In this document: in pieces, positions 26,223-33,991 of the stretch
Numbering within the stretch: the stretch's first letter is position 1
Layout of the letters: each line of letters begins with the position of its first letter
Origin: Pseudoalteromonas rubra
GTDB lineage: Bacteria > Pseudomonadota > Gammaproteobacteria > Enterobacterales > Alteromonadaceae
Assembly (NCBI RefSeq): GCF_000967655.1
Contig: NZ_JXYA01000041.1
Location: 1-64,000 of the forward strand
Length of the DNA stretch: 64,000 nt
Direction of reading: 5' to 3'
Position numbers and translations under genes: made by a program
The notes under the pieces: model-generated
The model's database searches: none
The model's input: only the letters and a program-made list of their open reading frames with translations
Told to the model about the DNA's origin: nothing

Positions 26223-26257
26223 TATAATTGCCAGACGTCTTAGGCGAAGCAATTATA
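26223..26257. repeat. Palindrome at the right edge of the recoded element
   Basis: TATAATTGC (26223-26231) and GCAATTATA (26249-26257) are perfect 9-base arms enclosing a loop that itself contains the palindrome AGACGTCT. It lies between the last recoded frame and the island integrase. It could be a terminator-like structure or a recombination site of the nested element. The rest of 26136-26396 holds no gene I can see. Confidence 0.45.
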
Positions 26258-26396
26258 CTCAGTACCTATTAACTCAACATTAATTTATACAACTTTTTTT
26301 AATTTTGTAAATAGTTCGCATTCTGCTGAGGTTTTTGAAGACAAAAGACCTCACTAAAATATCAAAATCAACAACTTGTGGCTTATGAACATATAA

Positions 26397-27593
26397 CTAT
26401 TTACTTGAAATTCGTTCTAAATAGTCACTCCATTCTTGCATCATTTTCTTGCGCTCAGGTAAGTGCATCGACCTGTTATATGCCCTTGATGTATTCGTTC
26501 CAGTTAAGTGAGCGAGTTGAGCTTCTATTGCGTCATGATTCCAACCTTGCTCATGTAGTATGGTTGAAGCAGTACTTCTAAAACCATGAGCAGACATTAC
26601 ATCAGCAGCATATCCTAAGTCTCTCAAGCGGTTTGTCATAACATTCTTACTCATGGGTCTACTACTATCCCTTTGGCTCGGGAAAACATAGACAGAGTAG
26701 CTGGTAACGCCCTGTATATATCTCAGCTGCTTGATAACCTGTTTTGAGAGTGGAACGAGGTGATCACGGTCCTTTTTCATTTCTGCGGCTGGGATGCGAA
26801 TGAGCTTGTCATCAAAATCAACGTACTCCCACTTCAAATTACGTATTTCATTCGGTCTGAGAAATAACCTTGGGATAAGCTTCAAGGCTTCAACGGTACA
26901 AAAGCTCCCTGTGGGACTGGTATCTATGTCATAAATGAGCTTCCCAAGTTCACTCGCTTTAATGATGGCAGAGTGTGAGCGTACTTTTGGTAGTGGTTTA
27001 ATAATGTCTTTAAGTGGTAAACCTTGAGCTGGGTTATATCTGGTCAGCCTGTGAGCCAGGGCATAGCCAAAGATGCGATTAATGATTGAAAGTATCACAG
27101 GGGCTTTTTTAGGGCTCCCTGATGCCTCTATAGACAACATAACTTCGGTTATATGGCCTGCATCAATTTTCTCAACAAGTAGTTTGCTCAGAGATTTACA
27201 ATCATTGGTAATAAAACGCTTTACGCGAGCTTGATGATCAGCCGACCAAGAGTCTTTTTGTTGCTCCCACCAATTCATAGCTACGGCATGAAACTGTCTA
27301 TCAATTGCAGCGTGGCTTCGTTTACGCTCTCTTCTTTCGTCTATTGGGTTGATCCCCTGAATCAGAGAAACCCTTGCTTCCTCTGCCAGCTTTCTTGCTT
27401 CAACGAGGGGTATCGTGGGGTACTGACCTAAAGCCAACTCTTTGTGCTTTCCTGATAGCTTAAAGCGCATCCTCCATAATTTTGAACCATTACTTTTTAC
27501 TAGCAAAAACAAACCATTACCATCAAATTTCTTGATTTGCTTTTTGCCTTCTGGACAAGTGATACTTTTCACTTCTAACGCCGTTAAACTCAT
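26397..27593 (-). CDS. P4-type tyrosine integrase of the island
   Basis: This 398-residue integrase has an N-terminal DUF4102-like arm-binding domain (SLTALEVKSI, then GLFLLVKSNGSKLWRMRF), a core-binding domain, and a catalytic domain with FLRPNEIRNLKW (first Arg), HGFRSTASTILHE (His-x-x-Arg) and the C-terminal nucleophile in SRAYNRSMH. It uses the standard code with GGN glycines, unlike the nested recombinases. It lies at the right end of the island, 227 bases from groEL, and should integrate the island into a site between its own promoter and groEL. Confidence 0.92.
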   Translation of the reverse strand: MSLTALEVKSITCPEGKKQIKKFDGNGLFLLVKSNGSKLWRMRFKLSGKHKELALGQYPTIPLVEARKLAEEARVSLIQGINPIDERRERKRSHAAIDRQFHAVAMNWWEQQKDSWSADHQARVKRFITNDCKSLSKLLVEKIDAGHITEVMLSIEASGSPKKAPVILSIINRIFGYALAHRLTRYNPAQGLPLKDIIKPLPKVRSHSAIIKASELGKLIYDIDTSPTGSFCTVEALKLIPRLFLRPNEIRNLKWEYVDFDDKLIRIPAAEMKKDRDHLVPLSKQVIKQLRYIQGVTSYSVYVFPSQRDSSRPMSKNVMTNRLRDLGYAADVMSAHGFRSTASTILHEQGWNHDAIEAQLAHLTGTNTSRAYNRSMHLPERKKMMQEWSDYLERISSK

Positions 27594-27604
27594 AGTCCAT
27601 TCCT

Positions 27605-27690
27605 TCTAGGGGTATCAATTGTGGGGTATGCACCTCATTTAATACTAAAAAGCATCGCTTAGCAAATGGTGATCCCCCACTTTATACCCC
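27605..27690. other. Probable attachment region with arm-type repeats
   Basis: Upstream of the integrase lie two direct copies of GGGGTAT (27609-27615, 27623-27629) and one inverted copy, ATACCCC (27684-27690). Short repeats of this kind beside an integrase gene are typical integrase arm sites. The core site is probably nearby, before the groEL terminator, but without the other island end I cannot name it. The repeats also overlap the integrase promoter region, which fits autoregulation. Confidence 0.5.
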
Positions 27691-27748
27691 CGAAAAATTG
27701 AAACTTCATGAACTATTGTGAAACAAGCTGAACAGCTCAACAAAAAGA

Positions 27749-27782
27749 AAAACCCCGTAAAACAGTATTTTACGGGGTTTTT
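27749..27782 (-). terminator. groEL rho-independent terminator (bidirectional)
   Basis: AACCCCGTAAAA and TTTTACGGGGTT form a perfect 12-base stem with a short loop, flanked by A and T tracts on both sides, 40 bases after the groEL stop. It is probably the first chromosomal sequence after the island. Confidence 0.9.
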
Positions 27783-27820
27783 GAAACGTTATGAGTTTCT
27801 ATGGAATCATAGGAGGCAGA

Positions 27821-29470
27821 TTACATCATGCCGCCCATACCACCCATGCCGCCCATGCCACCCATGTCAGGGGCACCCGCTGCTTCTTCCTTCGGAATTT
27901 CAGCAACCATGGCTTCTGTGGTGATCATCAGGCCAGCAACAGACGCTGCGTATTGCAGTGCAGAACGCGTCACTTTAGTCGGATCCAAAATGCCCATATC
28001 AATCATATTTCCGTATTCACCATTTGCGGCATTAAAACCTACATTACCGTTATGGTCTTTCACCTTATTAATTACAACAGAAGGCTCATCACCGGCGTTG
28101 AATACGATTTGACGTAAAGGCGCTTCCAATGCACGCAGAGTCATTTTAATTCCGTGGTTTTGCTCTTCGTTGTCACCGGTCAAGTCAGCCAACTTGGTTG
28201 CAACACGAACCAGTGCAACACCGCCACCAGGTACTACGCCTTCTTCAACCGCAGCACGGGTTGCATGCAGGGCGTCTTCAACGCGGTCTTTCTTTTCTTT
28301 CATTTCAACTTCAGTTGCGGCACCAACTTTGATCACTGCAACACCGCCGGCCAGTTTAGCCATACGCTCTTGTAGTTTCTCTTTGTCGTAATCTGAAGTC
28401 GCTTCTTCGATTTGTGCTTTGATTTGCGCAACGCGGCCATCAATACCTTCCTGCTCGCCCGCACCATCAATGATAGTGGTGTCATCTTTAGTGATAACAA
28501 CGCGCTTCGCAGTACCCAGGTCTTCAACCGTTGCTTTTTCAAGCTCAAGGCCAATCTCTTCAGAGATAACCGTACCGCCAGTCAGGGTAGCAATATCCTG
28601 TAACATTGCTTTACGACGGTCGCCAAAACCTGGTGCTTTAACCGCTGCAACTTTTACGATACCGCGCATGTTGTTCACAACCAGAGTCGCCAGCGCTTCA
28701 CCTTCAAGGTCTTCAGCGATGATCAACAGAGGCTTGCTGGTTTTGGCAACGGCTTCCAGAGTTGGCAGCAATTCACGGATGTTAGATACTTTTTTGTCAA
28801 CCAACAGAATGTGTGGGTTGTCCAGCTCAACCTGGCCTTTTTCAGCATTGTTGATGAAGTAAGGAGACAGGTAACCACGGTCAAACTGCATACCTTCAAC
28901 AACGTCTAATTCGTTCTGTAGTGACTGGCCTTCTTCTACGGTGATAACACCAGACTCACGACCTACTTTTTCCATTGCTTCTGCAATGATGTCACCAATT
29001 TCTTTGTCAGAGTTTGCAGAGATAGTACCTACCTGAGCAATCGCTTTGGTGTCTGAACAAGGAACAGACAGCGCTTTTAACTCTTCAACCGCTGCAATCA
29101 CAGCTTTGTCGATACCACGCTTCAGATCCATCGGGTTCATGCCCGCAGCAACAGCTTTTAGACCTTCGTTCACGATAGCTTGTGCCAGTACCGTTGCAGT
29201 CGTAGTACCATCACCCGCCGCATCGTTTGCTTTAGACGAGACTTCTTTAACGAGCTGGGCTCCCATGTTCTCGAACTTATCTTCCAGTTCGATCTCTTTT
29301 GCAACAGATACACCATCTTTAGTGATAACAGGGGCACCGAACGCCTTATCCAGTACCACGTTACGGCCTTTTGGACCCAAGGTTACTTTTACTGCGTCTG
29401 CCAGTACGTTTACACCGTTAAGCATTTTTGTACGAGCGTCATTTGCAAAACGAACTTCTTTAGCTGCCAT
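27821..29470 (-). CDS. groL: Chaperonin GroEL
   Basis: The 549-residue 60-kDa chaperonin subunit forms the double-ring folding chamber with GroES and hydrolyses ATP. The sequence shows KEVRFANDARTKML at the start, the nucleotide motif AAGDGTTTATVLAQ (about residues 84-97) and the C-terminal Gly-Gly-Met repeats ending in MM. Length and ends are canonical. It follows groES by about 60 bases, and a terminator comes after it. The start ATG has GAGGAATAAAC upstream. Confidence 0.98.
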   Translation of the reverse strand: MAAKEVRFANDARTKMLNGVNVLADAVKVTLGPKGRNVVLDKAFGAPVITKDGVSVAKEIELEDKFENMGAQLVKEVSSKANDAAGDGTTTATVLAQAIVNEGLKAVAAGMNPMDLKRGIDKAVIAAVEELKALSVPCSDTKAIAQVGTISANSDKEIGDIIAEAMEKVGRESGVITVEEGQSLQNELDVVEGMQFDRGYLSPYFINNAEKGQVELDNPHILLVDKKVSNIRELLPTLEAVAKTSKPLLIIAEDLEGEALATLVVNNMRGIVKVAAVKAPGFGDRRKAMLQDIATLTGGTVISEEIGLELEKATVEDLGTAKRVVITKDDTTIIDGAGEQEGIDGRVAQIKAQIEEATSDYDKEKLQERMAKLAGGVAVIKVGAATEVEMKEKKDRVEDALHATRAAVEEGVVPGGGVALVRVATKLADLTGDNEEQNHGIKMTLRALEAPLRQIVFNAGDEPSVVINKVKDHNGNVGFNAANGEYGNMIDMGILDPTKVTRSALQYAASVAGLMITTEAMVAEIPKEEAAGAPDMGGMGGMGGMGGMM

Positions 29471-29531
29471 GATGTTTATTCCTCTAAATTCTTTTCGATT
29501 AACCGTTAAATGTTGAGTGCGACGACCAGGC

Positions 29532-29819
29532 TTATTCTACGATGCCCAGGATGTTATCTTCGCGCATGATCAGGTATTCCTGACCTTCGATTTTTTCTGT
29601 TTTCTCAACGTACGAGCCGAACAAGACTGTGTCGCCCGCTTTAACTTGTAATGATTTCACTTCACCATTGTCCAACACGCGGCCGTTGCCCACAGCAACC
29701 ACTTTACCACGGGTTGATTTTTCAGCAGCAGAACCAGTTAAAACGATACCGCCAGCAGACTTAGTTTCTTCTTCAAGACGCTTAACAATAACGCGATCGT
29801 GTAAAGGACGAATGTTCAT
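29532..29819 (-). CDS. groS: Co-chaperonin GroES
   Basis: The 95-residue 10-kDa lid of the GroEL chamber begins MNIRPLHDRVIVKR and has the mobile-loop region (ETKSAGGIVLTGSAAEK) that contacts GroEL. The domain ends with REDNILGIVE. It is the first gene of the groESL operon. A sigma-32-like promoter sits about 100 bases upstream. Confidence 0.98.
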   Translation of the reverse strand: MNIRPLHDRVIVKRLEEETKSAGGIVLTGSAAEKSTRGKVVAVGNGRVLDNGEVKSLQVKAGDTVLFGSYVEKTEKIEGQEYLIMREDNILGIVE

Positions 29820-29916
29820 GTGTCAGTTCTCCAGTGACAGAATACATAGTGTAAGATGTTTGCCCGCTCAAACTGAATTGTTTACAAGGGGCTAATTAAT
29901 TTCTAAGTTGCTTCAC

Positions 29917-29946
29917 TTTATGGGGATGGGCAAATCAAAACCCAAG
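29917..29946 (-). promoter_or_regulatory. Possible sigma-32 heat-shock promoter of groESL
   Basis: The minus strand has CTTGGGT, a spacer of about 14 bases, then CCCCATAAA, which is close to the heat-shock consensus (CTTGAAA, CCCCATNTA). The -35 deviates in two or three positions. It lies between fxsA and groES, where the operon promoter is expected. Confidence 0.5.
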
Positions 29947-29963
29947 CATTTTTTTCAAATTTT

Positions 29964-30470
29964 TTAGTCCTTGCGCTTAAACTCACCTTCTAACGTGGTA
30001 TTCCCCTCATCACGTTGCGATTGGCCATGACCAGAAGTGCGACCGGCAAACGGATCGAACTGCTGCTCCTGTTGCTGTGTGCTCTGCTGGCTGAACATAC
30101 CACCACTTTGCACCTGCACGGTGGCACGTTGCAGCAGCGCCTTGGCTAATTTCTGGCGAATCGCCGGCGTGAGCAGCATAAAGCCCAGCACATCAGTCAT
30201 GATCCCTGGTGTCATCAGCAATACACCGGCAATGATCACACAAATACCGGCAAACAGATCGCTGGCAGGTAACTGGCCGCGTGCCATTTGTTGTTGCACA
30301 TTGGCATAGGCACCCAGGCCTTGCTGCTTGACCAGGCGCGCTCCTAGTACCGCCGTGAGGATCACCAGTGCCAGGGTGGCAAATCCGCCGATGACTTCAC
30401 TGACTTGCAGTAACAGGGCTATTTCAGCGATGGGAATAACAATAAAGAGTAGAAAAAGGACTTTAAACAT
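29964..30470 (-). CDS. fxsA: FxsA family membrane protein
   Basis: I place the start at ATG 30470 (GGAG six bases upstream), giving 168 residues that begin at the usual MFKVLFLLFIVIP. The frame is open further back but the extension is not FxsA-like. Three to four membrane segments are followed by a polar Gln-rich tail. In E. coli, FxsA overexpression relieves phage T7 exclusion by F plasmid; its normal role is unclear. It lies upstream of groES, as in many gammaproteobacteria. Confidence 0.9.
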   Translation of the reverse strand: MFKVLFLLFIVIPIAEIALLLQVSEVIGGFATLALVILTAVLGARLVKQQGLGAYANVQQQMARGQLPASDLFAGICVIIAGVLLMTPGIMTDVLGFMLLTPAIRQKLAKALLQRATVQVQSGGMFSQQSTQQQEQQFDPFAGRTSGHGQSQRDEGNTTLEGEFKRKD

Positions 30471-30644
30471 AGGATCTCCAAAATAACTGAAATAGATGTA
30501 TGGGTCCTCGGGTCTTATTTCAAGCCCGCGCATCAGGCACGGCAAAGCACACGACTAATGCGCTGAAACGACAGGTGAAGCGCTTGGGATACCCGGCATG
30601 TTTGGTTACACTAGAGCAAATTTAGCTCAAGTGAAAGGATAACC

Positions 30645-30965
30645 ATGACGACGCCTTACCGATTGGTCATGACCACCTGTGGCACTCATGCGCAGGCCCA
30701 AGACATTGCCAGGCAGTTGGTGGCAAATAAACAGGCAGCCTGTGTGAACATTTTGCCAAACGTTGAGTCCATCTATGTGTGGCAGGGTGAGGTCACTCAG
30801 GACAGCGAGTACAAGTTAATGATTAAAACGCATGTTGACTTGGTCGAGGCCGTCATGGAGACCATTCACCGTTTGCACCAATACGATGTGCCTGAAATTC
30901 AGGTCATCGAAGTCTGTGCTGGATCGCGGGACTATTTTAACTGGATTGATGAGGTACTGAATTAA
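30645..30965 (+). CDS. cutA: Divalent-cation tolerance protein CutA
   Basis: This 106-residue ferredoxin-like trimeric protein shows the family pattern TTCGTHAQAQDIA, the core CVNILPNVESIYVWQGEV and the end DYFNWIDEVL. It is linked to copper tolerance. Its TAA overlaps the dsbD ATG (TAATG), so cutA and dsbD are translationally coupled, as in E. coli. Confidence 0.95.
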   Translation: MTTPYRLVMTTCGTHAQAQDIARQLVANKQAACVNILPNVESIYVWQGEVTQDSEYKLMIKTHVDLVEAVMETIHRLHQYDVPEIQVIEVCAGSRDYFNWIDEVLN

Positions 30966-32794
30966 TGCGAATGCTGACGCGCTTTTTACCCAGCGGCATA
31001 CTGGCCGTTTTGACCGCCCTGTTAATGCTGCTAAGCACCAGCAGCCAGGCGGCAGGCAATGCCACTGTGCTCGATAGCTTGCTCGCTCCCAAGCAGCAAA
31101 CGTTTTTACCCGTCGAAGAAGCGTTTAAGTTCGACTTCGACCAGCAGGGCAAAGTGCTGTTTACCGGCTGGGATATTGCGCCCGGCTACTACTTATATAA
31201 GAAGAAACTGGAGATCATCGCCAAAGGGGCAGACATTTCGGTGCCCGAATATGCACAGGGCGAAATGATCGAGGATGAATTTTTTGGCAAAACCGAAGTG
31301 TACTTTGACCAATTTGCCGTGATCTCCCGGCTCAGCAATATTACAGACGGTGCAGTCGTCAAGATTCGCTACCAGGGCTGTGCCGAAGCCGGGCTGTGTT
31401 ACCCGCCCGAAGTGATCACAGTACCTTTAACTGTACTCGTCAGTGGCGGCGATGCTGATGCAACCCCACCCGCCGAAGCAACCAGCCAGCCTGAGGCTGC
31501 ATCCGCTAATAGCGACGATTTAAGCTTCACGGAGCGACTGGCGCAGCAATCACTGCTCACCAACCTGGCAGTGTTTTTTGCGGTGGGCGTGGGTCTGGCA
31601 TTTACCCCGTGTGTCTTCCCGATGTTTCCAATCCTGTCTAGCCTGATCGCCGGACAGCAACATTTGTCGACCAAAAAGGCCTTTAGCCTGTCTTTTGTTT
31701 ATGTTCAGGGCATGGCCGTAACCTATGCCGCACTTGGCTTAGTGGTGGCCTATTTTGGCGGCCAGGTACAGGGCTATCTGCAACACCCGGCGGTACTTAT
31801 CAGCTTTAGTTTATTGTTTGTGTTGCTGGCCTTTACCATGTTCGGCTGGTACGAAATCAAACTGCCCAGCGGTATGATGAACAAGCTGACCGAGATCAGT
31901 AACCAACAAAGTGGCGGTAATTATGTTGGCGTGTTCTCTATGGGCGTCTTATCCGGTCTGATCGCTTCCCCGTGTACCACAGCGCCATTATCAGCGGCAC
32001 TATTATATGTCGCCCAAAGTGGTGACTTTATGGTCGGTGGCCTGACTCTGTACGCGCTGAGCCTGGGAATGGGTCTGCCGCTGCTGCTGCTGGGTACTTC
32101 AGGTGGTAAATTACTGCCCAAGGCCGGCGGCTGGATGGAGCAGGTCAAAACCCTGTTTGGTTTTGTCATGCTGTTTGTGCCGCTGATCCTGCTGGAGCGG
32201 ATCCTCGACTTTAATATTATTCTGGGCCTGGCGTCGGTGCTGGCGGTGGCAACCGCATTGTATCTGCACCACTGGCAGAGCGGACAGGCTCAAGGCAAAG
32301 GCAAAACCCTGCTCTGGGCAATGGCAACCAGCTTATTCGTAGTTGGCTTGCTGACAGCCAGAAGCGTGGTTTTCCCGGCCCCTGAAACAGCTCAGGCAAG
32401 CGTGGCGCAAAATGACACCAAGCAAGGCTTCAGACTGCTGGACGACCTGGCTGCGCTGAATGTGGCAGTCGAGCAAGCGAACAGTAACGGTAAAATCGCC
32501 ATGGTAGATCTGTATGCCGAGTGGTGTGTGGCCTGTAAAGAGTTTGAAAAATACACCTTTCCTACCGAGCAGGTACAGGCGCAGTTTGCCTACTTCGATA
32601 CGTTAAAGCTCGATCTGACCGAAAGTAACGATACCACCATAGAGATCATGGAAGCATTTACGGTATTCGGTCTGCCCAGCATTTTGTTCTTTGATACCCA
32701 GGGCAATGAGATCCCCGAACTGCGCATCACCGGATTCCAGGATGCCGACGAGTTCGCCGCTCACCTCGAAAAAGTACGCCAATACGTGCTGTAA
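30965..32794 (+). CDS. dsbD: Thiol:disulfide interchange protein DsbD
   Basis: The 609-residue inner-membrane protein passes electrons from cytoplasmic thioredoxin to periplasmic DsbC and DsbG. It has a signal peptide (to about SSQA-AG), a periplasmic alpha domain with the Cys pair in GCAEAGLCYPP, eight membrane helices with the redox cysteines in FTPCVFPMFP and SPCTTAPL, and a C-terminal thioredoxin-like domain with EWCVACK. All three cysteine pairs are intact. It starts within the cutA stop. Confidence 0.97.
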   Translation: MRMLTRFLPSGILAVLTALLMLLSTSSQAAGNATVLDSLLAPKQQTFLPVEEAFKFDFDQQGKVLFTGWDIAPGYYLYKKKLEIIAKGADISVPEYAQGEMIEDEFFGKTEVYFDQFAVISRLSNITDGAVVKIRYQGCAEAGLCYPPEVITVPLTVLVSGGDADATPPAEATSQPEAASANSDDLSFTERLAQQSLLTNLAVFFAVGVGLAFTPCVFPMFPILSSLIAGQQHLSTKKAFSLSFVYVQGMAVTYAALGLVVAYFGGQVQGYLQHPAVLISFSLLFVLLAFTMFGWYEIKLPSGMMNKLTEISNQQSGGNYVGVFSMGVLSGLIASPCTTAPLSAALLYVAQSGDFMVGGLTLYALSLGMGLPLLLLGTSGGKLLPKAGGWMEQVKTLFGFVMLFVPLILLERILDFNIILGLASVLAVATALYLHHWQSGQAQGKGKTLLWAMATSLFVVGLLTARSVVFPAPETAQASVAQNDTKQGFRLLDDLAALNVAVEQANSNGKIAMVDLYAEWCVACKEFEKYTFPTEQVQAQFAYFDTLKLDLTESNDTTIEIMEAFTVFGLPSILFFDTQGNEIPELRITGFQDADEFAAHLEKVRQYVL

Positions 32795-32825
32795 CCTGCT
32801 TTTTAGCGAAAGAATTGCTCCCCAC

Positions 32826-32857
32826 GACACAGAGGCCTGAAGAATTGCCTCTGTGTC
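32826..32857 (+). terminator. Terminator after dsbD
   Basis: GACACAGAGGC and GCCTCTGTGTC make a perfect 11-base stem with a 10-base loop 30 bases after the dsbD stop. The T tract is weak (TCGTCTCTT). Confidence 0.6.
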
Positions 32858-33030
32858 TCGTCTCTTCCTATGCTGATTAGACCAGTATTTTGCTGCTATT
32901 TACCTTGAACTCTCTATAATAGTTCACGAACGTGAGAAATATTTGCTATTTACCGTGCATACGCTTAAGTTAACAAGGTCTTTTTCGAAAAAAGTCGCTT
33001 TGTTTTCTAAATAAAGGAATTTCACGCATT

Positions 33031-33492
33031 ATGTCTACAAATTTGAAGATTTTAGTCCTAAACGGCCCAAACCTGAACATGCTGGGCCGACGCGAGCCGG
33101 ACAAGTACGGCACCCGGACCTTGAAAGACATTATGCAGAGCCTGACGCAAAGCGCGGTAAATTTGAATGTTGAACTAAGTCACTTTCAGAGCAATAGCGA
33201 GGCAGAGCTGATTGAGCATATTCATGCGCAGTATGAGCGTGTTGATTGCATCATCTTCAACCCAGCCGCTTTTACGCATACCAGTATTGCTTTGCGAGAT
33301 GCCTTACTGAGCGTCAGCATTCCGTTTTATGAAGTGCATTTATCAAATGTTTATGCACGCGAGCCCTTTCGTCACAAGTCCTACTTTTCGGATGTGGCAC
33401 AGGGCGTTATATGTGGATTAGGTGCGCTGGGCTACGAGGCGGCATTAATGGCGGCCGTAGCCAAGCTGCGCAAACAAGATAACTCAAATTAA
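33031..33492 (+). CDS. aroQ: Type II 3-dehydroquinate dehydratase
   Basis: The 153-residue enzyme dehydrates 3-dehydroquinate in the shikimate pathway. It shows LNGPNLNMLGRREP with the catalytic Tyr in the flexible lid region (DKYGT), FNPAAFTHTSIALRDAL, and EVHLSNVYAREPFRHKS with the catalytic His. The size is typical. AAAGGAA precedes the ATG. It is followed 20 bases later by accB, the aroQ-accB-accC order common in gammaproteobacteria. Confidence 0.97.
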   Translation: MSTNLKILVLNGPNLNMLGRREPDKYGTRTLKDIMQSLTQSAVNLNVELSHFQSNSEAELIEHIHAQYERVDCIIFNPAAFTHTSIALRDALLSVSIPFYEVHLSNVYAREPFRHKSYFSDVAQGVICGLGALGYEAALMAAVAKLRKQDNSN

Positions 33493-33511
33493 CTAACAGG
33501 CGGGTCAAGTT

Positions 33512-33970
33512 ATGGATATTCGCAAGATCAAAAAACTTATCGAATTAGTAGAAGAATCAGGCATTGCTGAGCTGGAAATCACCGAAGGTGAAGAGTCGGT
33601 ACGCATCAACCGTCACAGCAGCGCGCCGGTTATTGCTCAGCCACAGCAATACTCACTACCAACAGCAGCACCAGCGCCTGCAGCAGCTCCAGCACCAGCC
33701 GCGGAAGCACCAGCTGCAGCCAGCGACGCGCCTGCCGGCCATCAGGTAAAATCACCTATGGTAGGTACTTTCTACTCAGCGTCTTCTCCAACTGCTGCGG
33801 CTTACGTAGAGGTGGGCTCAAAAGTTAACGTGGGCGACACACTGTGTATCGTTGAAGCGATGAAGATGATGAACCAAATCGAATCTGATAAAGCCGGTGT
33901 TGTAAAAGCAATCCTGGTTGAGAATGGCGATGCGGTTGAGTTTGATCAACCTCTGTTCATCATCGAATAA
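33512..33970 (+). CDS. accB: Biotin carboxyl carrier protein of acetyl-CoA carboxylase
   Basis: This 152-residue carrier has an N-terminal helical domain (MDIRKIKKLIELVEESG), a Pro/Ala-rich linker (about 45-75) and a C-terminal biotinyl domain with the biotin-accepting Lys in EAMKMMNQ. It delivers carboxybiotin for malonyl-CoA synthesis. It is in an operon with aroQ (20 bases upstream) and accC (22 bases downstream). Confidence 0.97.
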   Translation: MDIRKIKKLIELVEESGIAELEITEGEESVRINRHSSAPVIAQPQQYSLPTAAPAPAAAPAPAAEAPAAASDAPAGHQVKSPMVGTFYSASSPTAAAYVEVGSKVNVGDTLCIVEAMKMMNQIESDKAGVVKAILVENGDAVEFDQPLFIIE

Positions 33971-33991
33971 TGCCCCTGGAAGGTTAACACT

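Larger units (their letters stand above)
16452..26257. mobile_element. Nested element whose minus-strand genes read UGA as glycine
   Basis: Eight minus-strand frames in this stretch are interrupted only by TGA. Every TGA that falls in a recognisable motif replaces a conserved glycine, and all of these genes end in TAA or TAG. Contents from left to right: a small gene, two tyrosine recombinases, a 143-residue protein, a 558-residue protein, a secreted 156-residue protein, a replication-relaxation-like winged-helix protein, a conjugation-type ATPase and a small frame. Three plus-strand genes contain no internal TGA. Recombinases sit at the left end and a 9-base-arm palindrome lies at the right end (26223-26257). 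Exact borders are not proven; I found no obvious terminal direct repeat. Confidence 0.85.
1..27690. mobile_element. Mobilizable genomic island (right part), integrated beside groEL
   Basis: This stretch contains a relaxase, a MobC-like protein, a coupling protein, a restriction-modification enzyme, several small regulators and a tyrosine integrase at its right edge. It lies directly beside conserved housekeeping genes that start with groEL. No mating-pair-formation genes are visible, so the element looks mobilizable rather than self-transmissible, although the left part lies outside the window. The integrase and GGGGTAT repeats close to the groEL terminator place the right end at about 27.6-27.75 kb. 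A second, differently coded element is nested at 16.45-26.26 kb. The left end is not in view. Confidence 0.85.
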
